A program made the translations under genes and the position numbers. Positions 53,541 through 62,780 of a stretch of 64,000 nucleotides of DNA are shown here, piece by piece. Where the stretch lies: positions 98,626 through 162,625 of the forward strand of contig VOPR01000004.1 of the NCBI GenBank assembly GCA_009594995.1. The letters are read 5' to 3'. How positions within the stretch are numbered: the stretch's first letter is position 1; the number at the start of each line of letters is the position of its first letter. This DNA comes from Nitrospira sp. GTDB taxonomy: Bacteria; Nitrospirota; Nitrospiria; Nitrospirales; Nitrospiraceae. The notes beneath the pieces are model-generated. The model was not told the origin of the DNA. It saw nothing but the letters and a program-made list of their open reading frames with translations, and ran no database searches.

Positions 53541-54541
53541 ACACCATGGAACCAGCCAGCATCTTAATCGTGGAAGATGAACCCGTTGTGGCGAAAGATA
53601 TTCAGATGAGCCTGCAACGATTGGGCTATCGCGTGCCAGCCACGGCGACCTCAGGGGAAGAGGCGATCCGAAAAGCCGGCGACACGCATCCCGATTTGAT
53701 CTTGATGGACATCGTCTTGAAGGGAAAGATGGACGGCGTTGAAACCGCCCTTCAAATCCAGCGAAGCCAGGATGTGCCGGTCATTTACCTGACGGCCTAT
53801 GCCGACAGCCATACGCTGGAGCGGGCCAAGATCACGTCCCCGGCGGGCTACATGCTGAAGCCCTATCAGGCGAACGAATTGCGCACCACGATCGAATTGG
53901 CGCTTCATCGCGCGCAACATGATCGCCACATGCGCGAACGATTACGATGGATTGCCACCACGGTGCGATGCATCGGCGACGGGATTGTCACGACGGATCG
54001 GGGCGGGCGGGTGACCTATATGAATCCCGCAGCCGAAGAGTTCACCGGGTGGACGCAGGATGACGCGGCCGGCATGAGCGTCACAGCGCTCATGGCCTGT
54101 GAGGAGGCTGCGCCGGTGCAAGAATTGGAAAACCCTGCCAAGCTGGCCATGACAGAGGTGCGTCTCGTGACCATCGACGGTGCGACGCTGGTTTCCAGGG
54201 ATGGGAGGCGGCGGACGATTCGCGGCAGCGTGGCGCCGGTCGTGGATGACGGCGGCGTGGTGCTGGGGGCGGTGGTAGTGTTCCACGAAATTGCCCCGGG
54301 CGGACAGGGGTTGGAACGTTCGGGCGAGCGGGATGAGGCGACGTGGAGAATGGAGGAGCGTCTCGGAAGGCCGCAAGGAATTATCAATCTCTGCTCCTGG
54401 TGCAAACGTGTTCCCGATCAATCCGGTGAGTGGTACGATCTGGCCACATTCATTGCCGAGCGCTCGGCGATTCAGTTCAACGGCGGGCTCTGTCCGGAAT
54501 GTATGGACCAGTGTTTTCCCTGCGACGGCAGACACAAGTAG
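53537..54541 (+). CDS. Response regulator: receiver, PAS and C-terminal Cys motif
   Basis: 334 residues from ATG 53537, which overlaps the kinase stop (ATGA) with AGAAAGGG just upstream. The receiver domain (about 8-125) has acidic residues Glu13/Asp14, phospho-acceptor Asp58 in LILMDIVLKGKMDG, and the conserved Thr and Lys in YLTAYADS and MLKPYQ. A PAS domain follows (about 145-270). The C-terminal 45 residues contain CSWCKRV and CPECMDQC, a C-x2-C pair motif seen at the end of many PAS/receiver proteins. No DNA-binding or cyclic-di-GMP domain is present, so the output is probably protein-protein signalling. Confidence 0.9.
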   Translation: MNTMEPASILIVEDEPVVAKDIQMSLQRLGYRVPATATSGEEAIRKAGDTHPDLILMDIVLKGKMDGVETALQIQRSQDVPVIYLTAYADSHTLERAKITSPAGYMLKPYQANELRTTIELALHRAQHDRHMRERLRWIATTVRCIGDGIVTTDRGGRVTYMNPAAEEFTGWTQDDAAGMSVTALMACEEAAPVQELENPAKLAMTEVRLVTIDGATLVSRDGRRRTIRGSVAPVVDDGGVVLGAVVVFHEIAPGGQGLERSGERDEATWRMEERLGRPQGIINLCSWCKRVPDQSGEWYDLATFIAERSAIQFNGGLCPECMDQCFPCDGRHK

Positions 54542-54655
54542 GGAACTGTGTCACGGCGCGCCACGGATATGCTCACGCGGCTCGATCGCGGATGGGCGAT
54601 GTTCATACCTTCACTCCGTGAGCCTTCGCCGTCGTGCACAAATTTTCAAGAAGGC

Positions 54656-54684
54656 TTCACCCACGCGCAGGAATAGACTATAGT
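54656..54684 (+). promoter_or_regulatory. Promoter for the oxidoreductase-epimerase fusion gene
   Basis: TTCACC (54656-54661) is followed after 17 nt by TATAGT (54679-54684). It predicts a start near 54691, leaving a leader of about 20 nt before GTG 54710. Confidence 0.6.
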
Positions 54685-54709
54685 AGCACTGCACACTCGC
54701 AGACTACTT

Positions 54710-56725
54710 GTGACGAACTCTAACCCGACTACTCCATCTTCAAGTCCGTTGCGGATTGCGCTCATCGGCGCAGGCCGTCACGCGCAGCACCATGCCCGTG
54801 CCATCTTACGATGTCCCGGCGTACAGCTAGTTGCGGTGGCGGACCCGTCTGATGCGGCCCTGGCCGCCATGCGCGATATCGTGCCGGGCATCGGTTGTTT
54901 CAAGACGCCAGAAGAGTTGTTTGCTTCAGAACGGCTCAACGTCGTCCACATCATCACCCCACCGGCCTCCCATGCTCCGCTGGCACGTATGGCACTCAAG
55001 GCCGGGTGCCACATTTATGTGGAAAAGCCTTTTACCGAGTCGGTGGAGGACGCGCAGCAGATCCTGGACGACGCGAGCGCAAAAGGCCTTCGCGTCTGTG
55101 CCGGCCATCAGCTGCTCTATGAACCACCCACGCGGGTGTTGACCCGGTATTTGCCCTCAATCGGCCGGGTCGTCCATGTGGAGAGCTATTTCTCATTCCG
55201 GACCGTTCGCCATGCGCCGGGCGGCCGCAAAGTACTTCGCGCCGACCACCAGTTGCTCGACATTCTTCCGCATCCGGTCTATCTGCTGCTCCAGGTGTTG
55301 GAGCAGGCAGGAGAAGGCCGCACGGAACTGTTGTCGATGGAAGTCAGTCAGGCCGGGACGGTGCATGCGCTGGTGCGCCGTGGCGGCGTCACAGGCACAT
55401 TGATCGTGACGCTGGAGGGGCGCCCCGTCGAGAGTTACCTGCGGGTGATTGGACGGAACGGATCGCTCTTTGCCGACTATGTCCGGAGCACAACGCAACG
55501 GGCCATCGGCCCAGGGTCCTCCGGCATTGATAAGTTATTTGCGCCCTACCGGCAGGCCTGGCAGTTGCTGACCGGCACCACCTCTGCGATGGCGAGTCGA
55601 TTCCTGAAGAGTCAGCGGAGTTATCCCGGGTTGGCCGAGCTCTTTTCCGCCTTTTATGAGTCTGCCCGCACCGGCAGCCCGTCGCCCCTGTCTCCGGAGA
55701 GTTTGCTGGAGACGGTGCGTATCTGCGAACGGGTCGCGAAGGCGCTCAAGGTCGGAGAGGCCAAGGCTCTGGCAGCGGCGGCACCGCGACCGGTCGAGAG
55801 TCGAGGCGTATTGGTGACCGGCGGAACCGGCTTTTTGGGGAAGGAAATCGTGCGAGCGTTGTTGTCACGCGGTCGCCCCGTTCGTGTGGTGGCGCGGCGC
55901 GAGCCGTCTCCCTGGGAGCGAATTGCCGGGGCAGAATACGTGGTCGCCGATGTCGCGACAGAAGCCGCCGCTCATCTCTTTAAAGGCGTGGATACGGTCA
56001 TTCATGCGGCGGCGGAAACCGCCGGCGGCTGGCCGGAGCATCAGCGTAACTCGCTGGACGCGACAGAGCATATGCTGCGAGGCGCGGCTAGAGCAGGCAT
56101 TACGCACTTCGTTCATGTCAGCAGTCTTGCTGTGCTGGCCCAGGGGACTGGGCAACCGATTCCAGACAATCATCCCTTGGAACCGGACAGCAAAGGTTCA
56201 GGGCCCTACGTGTGGGGCAAGTTGGAATCGGAACGTTTGGCGGTGCAACTCGGAACAGAGCTGGGTGTGTCCGTGAAGGTCATTCGTCCCGGAGCATTGG
56301 TTGACTATCGTGATTTCGATCCGCCTGGCCGTCTCGGCAAGCGATTGGGTAATATTTTCGTCGCCGTCGGCTCGGCAGGTGATCGTCTCGGTGTCGTGGA
56401 TGTCGGATTCGCAGGTCGATTTCTCGGCTGGATGACGGATGCGTGGGACAAAACACCGAGTCCGCTGAACCTGCTCGATCCGGTATCGCCGACCAAACGA
56501 GAGTTGCTGGATCGTCTCCGGCAGGCCAATCCGGACCTCAGCGTATTCTGGTTGCCCAGGTTCGTCCTGGTGCCGCTCTCCTGGCTTGCCACATTAGCCC
56601 AAAAAGTGTTGCGCCCCGGGAAGCCGGCGATCGATGTCGCCAAAGTCTTCAGCGTCTTACCCTATGAAACCTCTGGAATTGCCAAGCTCGCTCCTCTGGT
56701 CGATCCCCATTCTGACAAACGATAA
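54710..56725 (+). CDS. Fusion of Gfo/Idh/MocA oxidoreductase and SDR epimerase
   Basis: 671 residues, GTG start and a single continuous frame. Residues about 14-350 are a Gfo/Idh/MocA oxidoreductase with NAD-binding IALIGAGRHAQHH and the catalytic Lys106 in YVEKPFTES. The second domain carries dimer-type sequence around ADHQLLDILPHPVYLLL. Residues about 365-671 are an extended SDR with VTGGTGFLGKEIVRALL (about 369-385), VIHAAAETAGG and a Tyr500-x3-Lys504 pair in PYVWGKLESE. The two halves could act in sequence on one nucleotide sugar, for example oxidation then epimerisation or reduction. The substrate is unknown. It stands alone with its own promoter, 3.5 kb from the polysaccharide cluster. 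Confidence 0.9.
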   Translation: MTNSNPTTPSSSPLRIALIGAGRHAQHHARAILRCPGVQLVAVADPSDAALAAMRDIVPGIGCFKTPEELFASERLNVVHIITPPASHAPLARMALKAGCHIYVEKPFTESVEDAQQILDDASAKGLRVCAGHQLLYEPPTRVLTRYLPSIGRVVHVESYFSFRTVRHAPGGRKVLRADHQLLDILPHPVYLLLQVLEQAGEGRTELLSMEVSQAGTVHALVRRGGVTGTLIVTLEGRPVESYLRVIGRNGSLFADYVRSTTQRAIGPGSSGIDKLFAPYRQAWQLLTGTTSAMASRFLKSQRSYPGLAELFSAFYESARTGSPSPLSPESLLETVRICERVAKALKVGEAKALAAAAPRPVESRGVLVTGGTGFLGKEIVRALLSRGRPVRVVARREPSPWERIAGAEYVVADVATEAAAHLFKGVDTVIHAAAETAGGWPEHQRNSLDATEHMLRGAARAGITHFVHVSSLAVLAQGTGQPIPDNHPLEPDSKGSGPYVWGKLESERLAVQLGTELGVSVKVIRPGALVDYRDFDPPGRLGKRLGNIFVAVGSAGDRLGVVDVGFAGRFLGWMTDAWDKTPSPLNLLDPVSPTKRELLDRLRQANPDLSVFWLPRFVLVPLSWLATLAQKVLRPGKPAIDVAKVFSVLPYETSGIAKLAPLVDPHSDKR

Positions 56726-56965
56726 TGGTTGCATTCTTCTCCGTGAGTCTGGTCGCCTGACGTGACTATAGCGTCTGGGGGCGAAATTATTTTGTCGAGT
56801 CGGCGTGGCTAAGTGTCTGATAAATAGACTGATCCCAAGACGGTGGAAAAAGTTGTTTCCTCGGGGTTGATTTGGGCCGTCAGAGGGGGTAAGTCTTAAT
56901 GGTATTGTGCGAGCAGAGTTAGTCTCCGAACAGTAATAGCCTCACCACCGAAGAGTTACATTGTC

Positions 56966-58228
56966 ATGAACATGCGATCGAATGCCCGGGTGCTCACCAT
57001 CGGTCTGGCCTGTGTTGGCCTTTTTTCAGGTTGCGCGGAGGATCACCGCTGGCGTTCAGCCATGGATGAGGGAAATAGCGCCATGCGCTCGGGCGATTAT
57101 ACGCATGCCGAAGAGTCGTTCGTGGCTGCGCGTAAAGAGGCGGAAGTTCTCGATCCGCAAGGTAAGCGGCTTGCGGATACCTTAAGTCAATTGGGCGAAG
57201 TGAATCGTGAGTTGGGCCGGTACCCACGAGCCGAGGCACTCTTTCAGGAAGCCCTGGCAATCAGGGAACGGGTCTACGGTCCGACCCAGGCCGAGACCGC
57301 GGCAAGTTTAACGGATCTGGGCGAGCTCTATCGATTGCAGGGACTCTTTACACAGGCGGAGGCGCTTCACCAACGTGCTAAAGAAATCCGCGAGAAGGTA
57401 TTCGGTCCGGATCACAACAAAACGGCAGAGAGCCTCAACAACATCGCGGTGGTATATCAGGATCAGCGGCGGTTCTCAGATGCAGAGCCGGTGTTGCAGC
57501 GGGCGTTGGCAATTCTTGAAAAACAGCTCGGCCCGGAACATAGCCTGACCGCGATCACGCGCGACAACCTGGCCAAAATGTACCAGGCACAGGGGCAACA
57601 TGCCCGCGCTATGCCGCTCTACCAGCGCGCCCTCACCATTCATGAGAAGGCTTTTGGCCCGAATCACCCGATCGTGGCCAGGAATCTGGAGAACCTGGCC
57701 GATACCTATCGGGCGCAGAATCAATATCCGCAGGCTGAGGTGTTGTATCAGCGTGCTGTCAGCATCTTCCGGAAGTCGATCGGGAGCGACCACGTGGACA
57801 CCGCTGAGGCGATGAGCCGGTTAGGGCAACTGTATGAGCTGCAGGGGCTCTATTCGCAGGCAGAGCCGCTCTTTCAGCAGGCGATTGCGATTCGAGAGAA
57901 GCAGCAAGGCGCCGACAATCCTCAAGTGGCTGGCGAACTCAAGAATCTGGCGTCGCTCTACCAGTCGCAAAACAAGTTGGAGCAGTCCGAGGATTTGTAC
58001 AAGCAGGCTTTGGTGATCTACGAGCAGGCGGTCGGCTATGATCGTGAAGCCTATGTGAAGACGTTGAAGAATTACGCGTCCCTGCTGAGACGGCGGCAAC
58101 GGTCCGGTGAGGCCGAGCGCTTGGAAGAGCGGGCCAAGAGTGTGTTGAAACGCCTCTCATTGGAGAGTCAGAGCCAGGGCAAGACTGCCGCGGATGTTCC
58201 TCTCGCCCCGGTCTCCCCGGTGCCGTAG
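56966..58228 (+). CDS. Kinesin-light-chain-type TPR lipoprotein
   Basis: 420 residues. A lipoprotein signal ends in the lipobox LFSGC (Cys23). The mature part holds about eight tandem 42-residue TPR units of the kinesin-light-chain/NB-ARC-associated type (for example LNNIAVVYQDQRRFSDAEPV, then LQRALAILEKQLGPEHSLTA). A Ser/Pro-rich C-terminus ends the protein. This repeat class binds peptides. Membrane-anchored members are common in Nitrospira and Cyanobacteria, but their targets are mostly unknown. The 240-nt upstream gap (56726-56965) shows no convincing promoter. Confidence 0.88.
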   Translation: MNMRSNARVLTIGLACVGLFSGCAEDHRWRSAMDEGNSAMRSGDYTHAEESFVAARKEAEVLDPQGKRLADTLSQLGEVNRELGRYPRAEALFQEALAIRERVYGPTQAETAASLTDLGELYRLQGLFTQAEALHQRAKEIREKVFGPDHNKTAESLNNIAVVYQDQRRFSDAEPVLQRALAILEKQLGPEHSLTAITRDNLAKMYQAQGQHARAMPLYQRALTIHEKAFGPNHPIVARNLENLADTYRAQNQYPQAEVLYQRAVSIFRKSIGSDHVDTAEAMSRLGQLYELQGLYSQAEPLFQQAIAIREKQQGADNPQVAGELKNLASLYQSQNKLEQSEDLYKQALVIYEQAVGYDREAYVKTLKNYASLLRRRQRSGEAERLEERAKSVLKRLSLESQSQGKTAADVPLAPVSPVP

Positions 58229-58374
58229 AGCGTTCAGTGTTATATAGAACGGTGTTCTCCTTCGACCCTCTCTTTCACCTACTCTCAACAACCCCATAAG
58301 TACCAATCGTCATTGCGGTGGCACATTGCCAGGGCCAAGGGGCCCCCTTCGTAAGTATCTATTGAGGCGTGCCG

Positions 58375-58380
58375 TATAAT
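58375..58380 (+). promoter_or_regulatory. -10 box for the lipoprotein gene
   Basis: A perfect TATAAT lies 50 nt upstream of ATG 58430. No good -35 hexamer is found at 16-18 nt (TAAGTA at best), so expression may need an activator or the match may be chance. Confidence 0.4.
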
Positions 58381-58429
58381 CTCCTACACTGGGGCCGCCA
58401 ATTGGATCGCTTCTACCCGAGGGACATCT

Positions 58430-59182
58430 ATGAATCGACTGATCATCGCGATGGCGGCGGTTGCTGTTCTGACGAGCGCGGCTTGTGTGAGCAAACCTCC
58501 GAAGAAACAGTTTCAACGTCTTGCCGGTGAGTTTGTCTCCCCGGTTCATATCACGAAGCCGGTTGATCAGCAGAGCGCCGTCATCGGGATTACGCTCAAG
58601 AGTCCTGCCTGGGTGCCCAATACAGAAGATCGATTGTATCTGGTGAAAGTCGAGAATGATCGCGACCTATTCGAAGGGACGACACTCATTCCGACGAGCA
58701 TCGTGGCGCCACCTCCGGGAAGCGGGGGAGGCGGGACCGTGTATGTGCAGAATGTGCCACCCGGCCGCTATGCAGCGGTGGCATTCAGTACATCGGAAAA
58801 AGGCTTCGGGAAGGTGCGGGAGGTGACCCTGTTTCTGCTGCCGAAGGCGGTGGTGAAACAAAGCGACACGACCGTCACTCCGGGCGGCATTCATTTCATG
58901 GGGGAGTACGAGGTCGGCGCCTCCACGATGGTGCTGCAGGAAAAGGCGGCCGATGGGGTGCAGGAGCATTACTTCGAGGCATTCTGGGGGAAGCCGCTGG
59001 CTCAAGTCATCGCCGACCTTCAGATACTCGGGACACCGGCCTATTTTGCCGTTCACACGGTCAGCATAAAACAGGGGAGTCGGGATGCGGAGGCTGAAAC
59101 CCGTTTTCTCGCAACTGCCAAGCGGGACCTGGAAGCATCCTGGGCCCCTGTCATCGAACGGCATCGAACGTCCGCGCGGTGA
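58430..59182 (+). CDS. Unknown lipoprotein
   Basis: 250 residues. A lipoprotein signal ends in the lipobox TSAAC (Cys19), and GAGGGA precedes the start. The mature protein is beta-rich with a Gly cluster (PPPGSGGGGTVYVQNVPPGR, about 94-113). The latter half contains HFMGEYEVGAS and an amphipathic C-terminal helix (RFLATAKRDLEASWAPVIER). The VPPGRYAAVAF pattern resembles immunoglobulin-like or carboxypeptidase-regulatory-like folds that bind extracellular ligands. No family is assigned. It probably faces the periplasm or cell surface. Confidence 0.78.
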   Translation: MNRLIIAMAAVAVLTSAACVSKPPKKQFQRLAGEFVSPVHITKPVDQQSAVIGITLKSPAWVPNTEDRLYLVKVENDRDLFEGTTLIPTSIVAPPPGSGGGGTVYVQNVPPGRYAAVAFSTSEKGFGKVREVTLFLLPKAVVKQSDTTVTPGGIHFMGEYEVGASTMVLQEKAADGVQEHYFEAFWGKPLAQVIADLQILGTPAYFAVHTVSIKQGSRDAEAETRFLATAKRDLEASWAPVIERHRTSAR

Positions 59183-59415
59183 GCCGGAAACGCATGTGAA
59201 TGGAATCCCGTGCACCGCTCGCGCGGTGCGCGGCCACCGCCCTCCGCGAGCGCCTGAATCAATACTTCTGCAAATAGCCCCGGATCTCCACCCGCATCCC
59301 GGCGCAAGCGCTCTCCAGGCGTCAGCCCCCCGCTGTTAACAAAACGTTTACCTGCTCCGGAAGTCCCTGTGATCTTCAATCTGTAGGCTGCTCCTTGTAG
59401 CATCACCGCTAAACC

Positions 59416-59421
59416 AGGAGG
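59416..59421 (+). promoter_or_regulatory. Shine-Dalgarno of the small zinc-ribbon gene
   Basis: AGGAGG lies 6 nt before ATG 59428. It is the main evidence that this short frame is translated. Confidence 0.75.
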
Positions 59422-59427
59422 CACAGC

Positions 59428-59643
59428 ATGCGACTTGTACAGGGAGGGCTTCATGCCTATCGATCCCGTTCCCGCCGTCAAGATATCTTGTCGCTTCGCC
59501 ACGGTTTGCCCAGGGGCAGTGGCACCTGCCGGGAGTGCAGAACCGATCTTTCATCTGTGCCGGTGACTCGCCGGCCTCAAGCGGTACTCTGTCCGGCGTG
59601 CATCAGCGAACGACTCGACCGCTTGTCCGCTGATGCGTTGTAA
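59428..59643 (+). CDS. Small C4 zinc-ribbon protein
   Basis: 71 residues. A basic N-terminal part (Arg-rich, about 1-32) is followed by a four-Cys motif, TCRECRTDL then LCPACISERLDRL (two C-x2-C pairs about 18 residues apart). This is the spacing of the DksA/TraR zinc finger, but the coiled-coil part of DksA is missing. The ideal ribosome-binding site supports translation. It may bind RNA polymerase or nucleic acid, but that is inference. It is preceded by a 245-nt gap (59183-59427) in which no other feature is recognised. Confidence 0.6.
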   Translation: MRLVQGGLHAYRSRSRRQDILSLRHGLPRGSGTCRECRTDLSSVPVTRRPQAVLCPACISERLDRLSADAL

Positions 59644-60017
59644 GAGACCCTGTGTCTTCATGGCGTGAGTCGGAGTGGCGTGGCCAGCCGATCCGTGACT
59701 TGTGTGGTGGGGTCGGCAGGAGCAGATTTCTGCGGCATTCGTTGCTCGGTCGTAACTCATGTGCGCGTTTTTCGTCACCGATCCACAACCCCCCGGTCCT
59801 GAATCCATCCTGTTTTCGGTCCGGCATCATGGTCGGAACTGTCTGTCCTGTGGTATCCGGCTCATCGTCAAGCTGAGTGAATAGGGGGGGCTGTCCCGCT
59901 CCGGCTCAGAAGAGGGGAACAGCCCTGGAGAGGAGGTGCGGAGAGGTTGGCGCAGCTCAACTCCCAATCCCTGCTGAGTGCAGCGCCCTGACGGGCCGAT
60001 AGCGGTTCGTGATCAGG
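59644..60017. other. Gap between convergent small zinc-protein genes
   Basis: 374 nt without a credible gene. It holds one hairpin, with GGGCTGT (59888-59894) pairing with ACAGCCC (59919-59925) and an inner CCC/GGG extension. This is a likely shared transcript end for the genes at 59428 (plus) and 60018 (minus). Frames open here lack ribosome-binding sites and domains. Confidence 0.5.
59888..59925. terminator. Hairpin between convergent genes
   Basis: GGGCTGT and ACAGCCC form a 7-bp stem. CCC at 59895-59897 can extend it against GGG near 59914-59917 across a bulged A. No U-tract is seen on either strand, so termination strength is uncertain. Confidence 0.4.
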
Positions 60018-60410
60018 TTATGCCCCGATACGCAACCGGGCACGATCTTCACACTCAGCCTTACAATCCACGCACAGGGTGGCATCCGGTTGCGCGCGGA
60101 GACGAGGCAGGGGAATGTCGATCCGGCACAGATGGCACATGCCATACGAGGCATCTTCGATGCGAGAGAGTGCGCGCTCGACTTGTTGCAACTTGAGATA
60201 GGCGCGCTGTTTCATGAGGTCCTCAATCCCCACATCGCGTTCGCTGGTAGCTAAGTCGAGGACGTCGGCGGGAAGTTCGGAAGCTGTCGATGGCGGCCCA
60301 CAGGTCGTGGCTTGGAGCAGAAGTGTGCGCTGACTATGGAGCAGTTGCCGGCGAATGGATCGGAATGCACGGTGACGTGAACGGGACCGGACGACGTGTG
60401 CGACGCTCAT
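60018..60410 (-). CDS. DksA/TraR-family C4 zinc finger protein
   Basis: 130 residues, with GAGGAGG 5 nt before the start. An Arg-rich N-terminus precedes a helical segment (DLATSERDVGIEDLMKQRAY and LKLQQVERALSRIEDASYG, about 52-90). A C4 zinc finger follows, with MCHLCRIDIPLPRLRA and TLCVDCKAECE. The pattern GIEDLMKQRAYLKLQQVERALSRIED (in parts) matches the DksA/TraR signature before the finger. Members bind the RNA polymerase secondary channel and alter stringent-type transcription. The acidic tip residues of DksA's coiled coil are not clearly present, so activity may differ. Confidence 0.85.
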   Translation of the reverse strand: MSVAHVVRSRSRHRAFRSIRRQLLHSQRTLLLQATTCGPPSTASELPADVLDLATSERDVGIEDLMKQRAYLKLQQVERALSRIEDASYGMCHLCRIDIPLPRLRAQPDATLCVDCKAECEDRARLRIGA

Positions 60411-60539
60411 GACCGCCTCCTCATCGTATGAGTGAGTATTGCGGTCCCAGGCTACAGATCTGAAGCGACAGCCAGATAAGGAGCGGGTTAAGACGGGGTT
60501 AAACGTGCAAGGAGAGCCACCGGATCAGCGGCGACGCTG

Positions 60540-62678
60540 TTACGTCACGAGCGTGTTCATGAGCCACTGTTGAGCCGAACGTGCGGCTCTTCGCCCTGGC
60601 GTTTGCCGCCGGTAGGTTCCGTCGCGATGGAGAATCCAGGCGTGGGTATTGTCTTCCAGGTAGGGACGGAGACCTTCCTCGATGACGCGCCGGCGGAGTG
60701 CCGGATCCAGAACCGGAAACGCGACTTCGATCCGTCGAAAAAAGTTTCGATCCATCCAGTCGGCGCTCGAGAGAAAAACCCTGTCGTCGCCGTCGTTGAG
60801 GAAATAGAAAATTCGGCTGTGCTCGAGAAATCGTCCGATGATGGACCGCACGCGGATATGTTCCGAAAGGCCGGCGATGCCGGGCCGTAAGGCGCACGGT
60901 CCACGGACGATCAGATCGATTTTGACGCCGGCTTGAGAGGCCTTGTAGAGCGCGCGAATGATCTGCGGCTCCAGGAGCGCGTTCATCTTGGCGATGATGT
61001 GCGCAGGCTTACCCTGCTTGGCGCGGTCGGTTTCACGGGCGATCCACTTCAGCAAGGTCGTATGCAACGTAAACGGCGATTGCAGCAAATGCTTGAGCCG
61101 TCCCGGCTGTCCCAGGGAGGTCAGTTGCTGAAACACCGTCCGCACATCCCGTCCGATTGCCGCGTCGCAGGTGAGCAGTCCGAAATCGGTATAGAGCCGT
61201 GCATTACGAGCGTGATAGTTGCCGGTGCCGAGATGGGTATAGCTGCGCAAGAGCCGGCCTTCACGCCGGAGCACGAGGCTCATTTTCGCATGTGTCTTAA
61301 GCCCCACCACGCCGTACACCACGTGGGCGCCGGCTTCCTCCAGATCGTGGGCCAGCTCAATGTTGGCTTCTTCGTCGAACCGGGCACGCAGTTCGATCAC
61401 CACGGTGACTTCTTTTCCTCCGCGCGCGGCATCCACCAGGGATTGCACGATGGCTGAATCAGCCCCGGTCCGATAGAGGGTTTGCTTGATGGTCAGCACG
61501 TGCGGGTCTGTTGCGGCCTGCCGAAGGAACTCCGTGACCGGCGCAAACGACTGATACGGATGATGCAACAGGATGTCACCCTGGCGGATCGCATCGAACC
61601 AATCCTCGCTCGGCACCGGAGTTGTCGGCACGCTGGGTGTGAACGGCTGAAATTTCAAATCAGGCCGATCGACAAGGTCAGGTACGGCCATCAATCGATG
61701 CAGGTTCACCGGCCCGTGGCATTGATAGATGTCGCGTGAATCGAGATGGAATTGCTCGCGCAGGAAGTAGACCAGATCCGGCGGGCAGTTGTCGGCCACC
61801 TCAAGCCGCACCTCGTCGCCGAAGCGCCGGTCGGGCAGTTGACCCTCCAAGGCGCGACGAAGGTCGTCCACGTCTTCTTCATCGACGAACAGATTGCTGT
61901 TGCGCGTGACGCGAAACTGGTAACAACCGGTGACATGCATGCCGGGGAAGAGCTGGTGCACAAAGGCATGGATGACCGACGACAGGAAAGCAAAATCGTG
62001 TGGCCAGGCCGCGTTGCGCACCGGCAGGTGAATCACGCGCGGGAGGGAGCGTGGGACCTGCACGATCGCCGTGCCATTGGGGCGGCCAAAGGCATCGGTG
62101 CCTTCGAGCGTCACCAGAAAATTGAGACTCTTGTTGAGCAATTTCGGGAAGGGATGCGCGGGATCCAGCCCGACGGGACTCAGGAGGGGAAGCAATTCGC
62201 GCGAGAAGAAGCGGCGCATCCAGCGAATGTGCGACGGCATCCAGTCCGCTCGCTTGAGAAACCGGATGCGTTCCTCGGCCAGTTTCGGGATGAGGGATTG
62301 ATTCAGGACGACGTATTGCTCCTGCACCAACTGATGGGTAAGCAGGGCGATCCGCGCCAGGAGTTCCGATGGCGTGAGACCGTCGGCTCCCCGCTGCTCG
62401 ACTCCGTGAGTGACCTGTTCTTTCAGTCCGGCGACCCGAACTTCGAAAAATTCATCCAGATTGGAACTGACGATGCAGAGATACTTCAATCGTTCCAGCA
62501 GGGGGACCTTCTGATCCTTGGCCAGATCGAGTACGCGACGGTTGAACTCCAGGACGCTCAGTTCACGATTGATGAACCATTCCGGCCGGGAGAGATCGGC
62601 CGTGACCGGGCGTCCGGTCGACACCTTGGGTGTCACCGTTGGCGGTTGGCTCTCTGACGTGTGGTGCCGCGATGACAT
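60540..62678 (-). CDS. ppk1: Polyphosphate kinase 1
   Basis: 712 residues from ATG 62678. A TTG 48 nt upstream is less likely. It makes inorganic polyphosphate from ATP reversibly. The N-terminal domain has WFINRELSVLEFNRRVLDLA and ERLKYLCIVSSNLDEFFEVR. The catalytic domains have LHHPYQSFAPV, IKQTLYRTG, LRARFDEEANI, the phospho-accepting His489 in HLGTGNYHARNARLYTD, and the second essential His620 in GRFLEHSRIFYF. The length and motif order are normal. In nitrifiers polyphosphate serves as a phosphate and energy store. It stands without a ppx neighbour. Confidence 0.96.
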   Translation of the reverse strand: MSSRHHTSESQPPTVTPKVSTGRPVTADLSRPEWFINRELSVLEFNRRVLDLAKDQKVPLLERLKYLCIVSSNLDEFFEVRVAGLKEQVTHGVEQRGADGLTPSELLARIALLTHQLVQEQYVVLNQSLIPKLAEERIRFLKRADWMPSHIRWMRRFFSRELLPLLSPVGLDPAHPFPKLLNKSLNFLVTLEGTDAFGRPNGTAIVQVPRSLPRVIHLPVRNAAWPHDFAFLSSVIHAFVHQLFPGMHVTGCYQFRVTRNSNLFVDEEDVDDLRRALEGQLPDRRFGDEVRLEVADNCPPDLVYFLREQFHLDSRDIYQCHGPVNLHRLMAVPDLVDRPDLKFQPFTPSVPTTPVPSEDWFDAIRQGDILLHHPYQSFAPVTEFLRQAATDPHVLTIKQTLYRTGADSAIVQSLVDAARGGKEVTVVIELRARFDEEANIELAHDLEEAGAHVVYGVVGLKTHAKMSLVLRREGRLLRSYTHLGTGNYHARNARLYTDFGLLTCDAAIGRDVRTVFQQLTSLGQPGRLKHLLQSPFTLHTTLLKWIARETDRAKQGKPAHIIAKMNALLEPQIIRALYKASQAGVKIDLIVRGPCALRPGIAGLSEHIRVRSIIGRFLEHSRIFYFLNDGDDRVFLSSADWMDRNFFRRIEVAFPVLDPALRRRVIEEGLRPYLEDNTHAWILHRDGTYRRQTPGRRAARSAQQWLMNTLVT

Positions 62679-62780
62679 AACGAGTGGGTCGAGAGTGTAC
62701 CTCAGGTGCGCGATGCCGCGGATCAAGAAACGGTTAAATTATCGGTACTGCACGTCAAGGCTAGACGCACCCTGATGATC

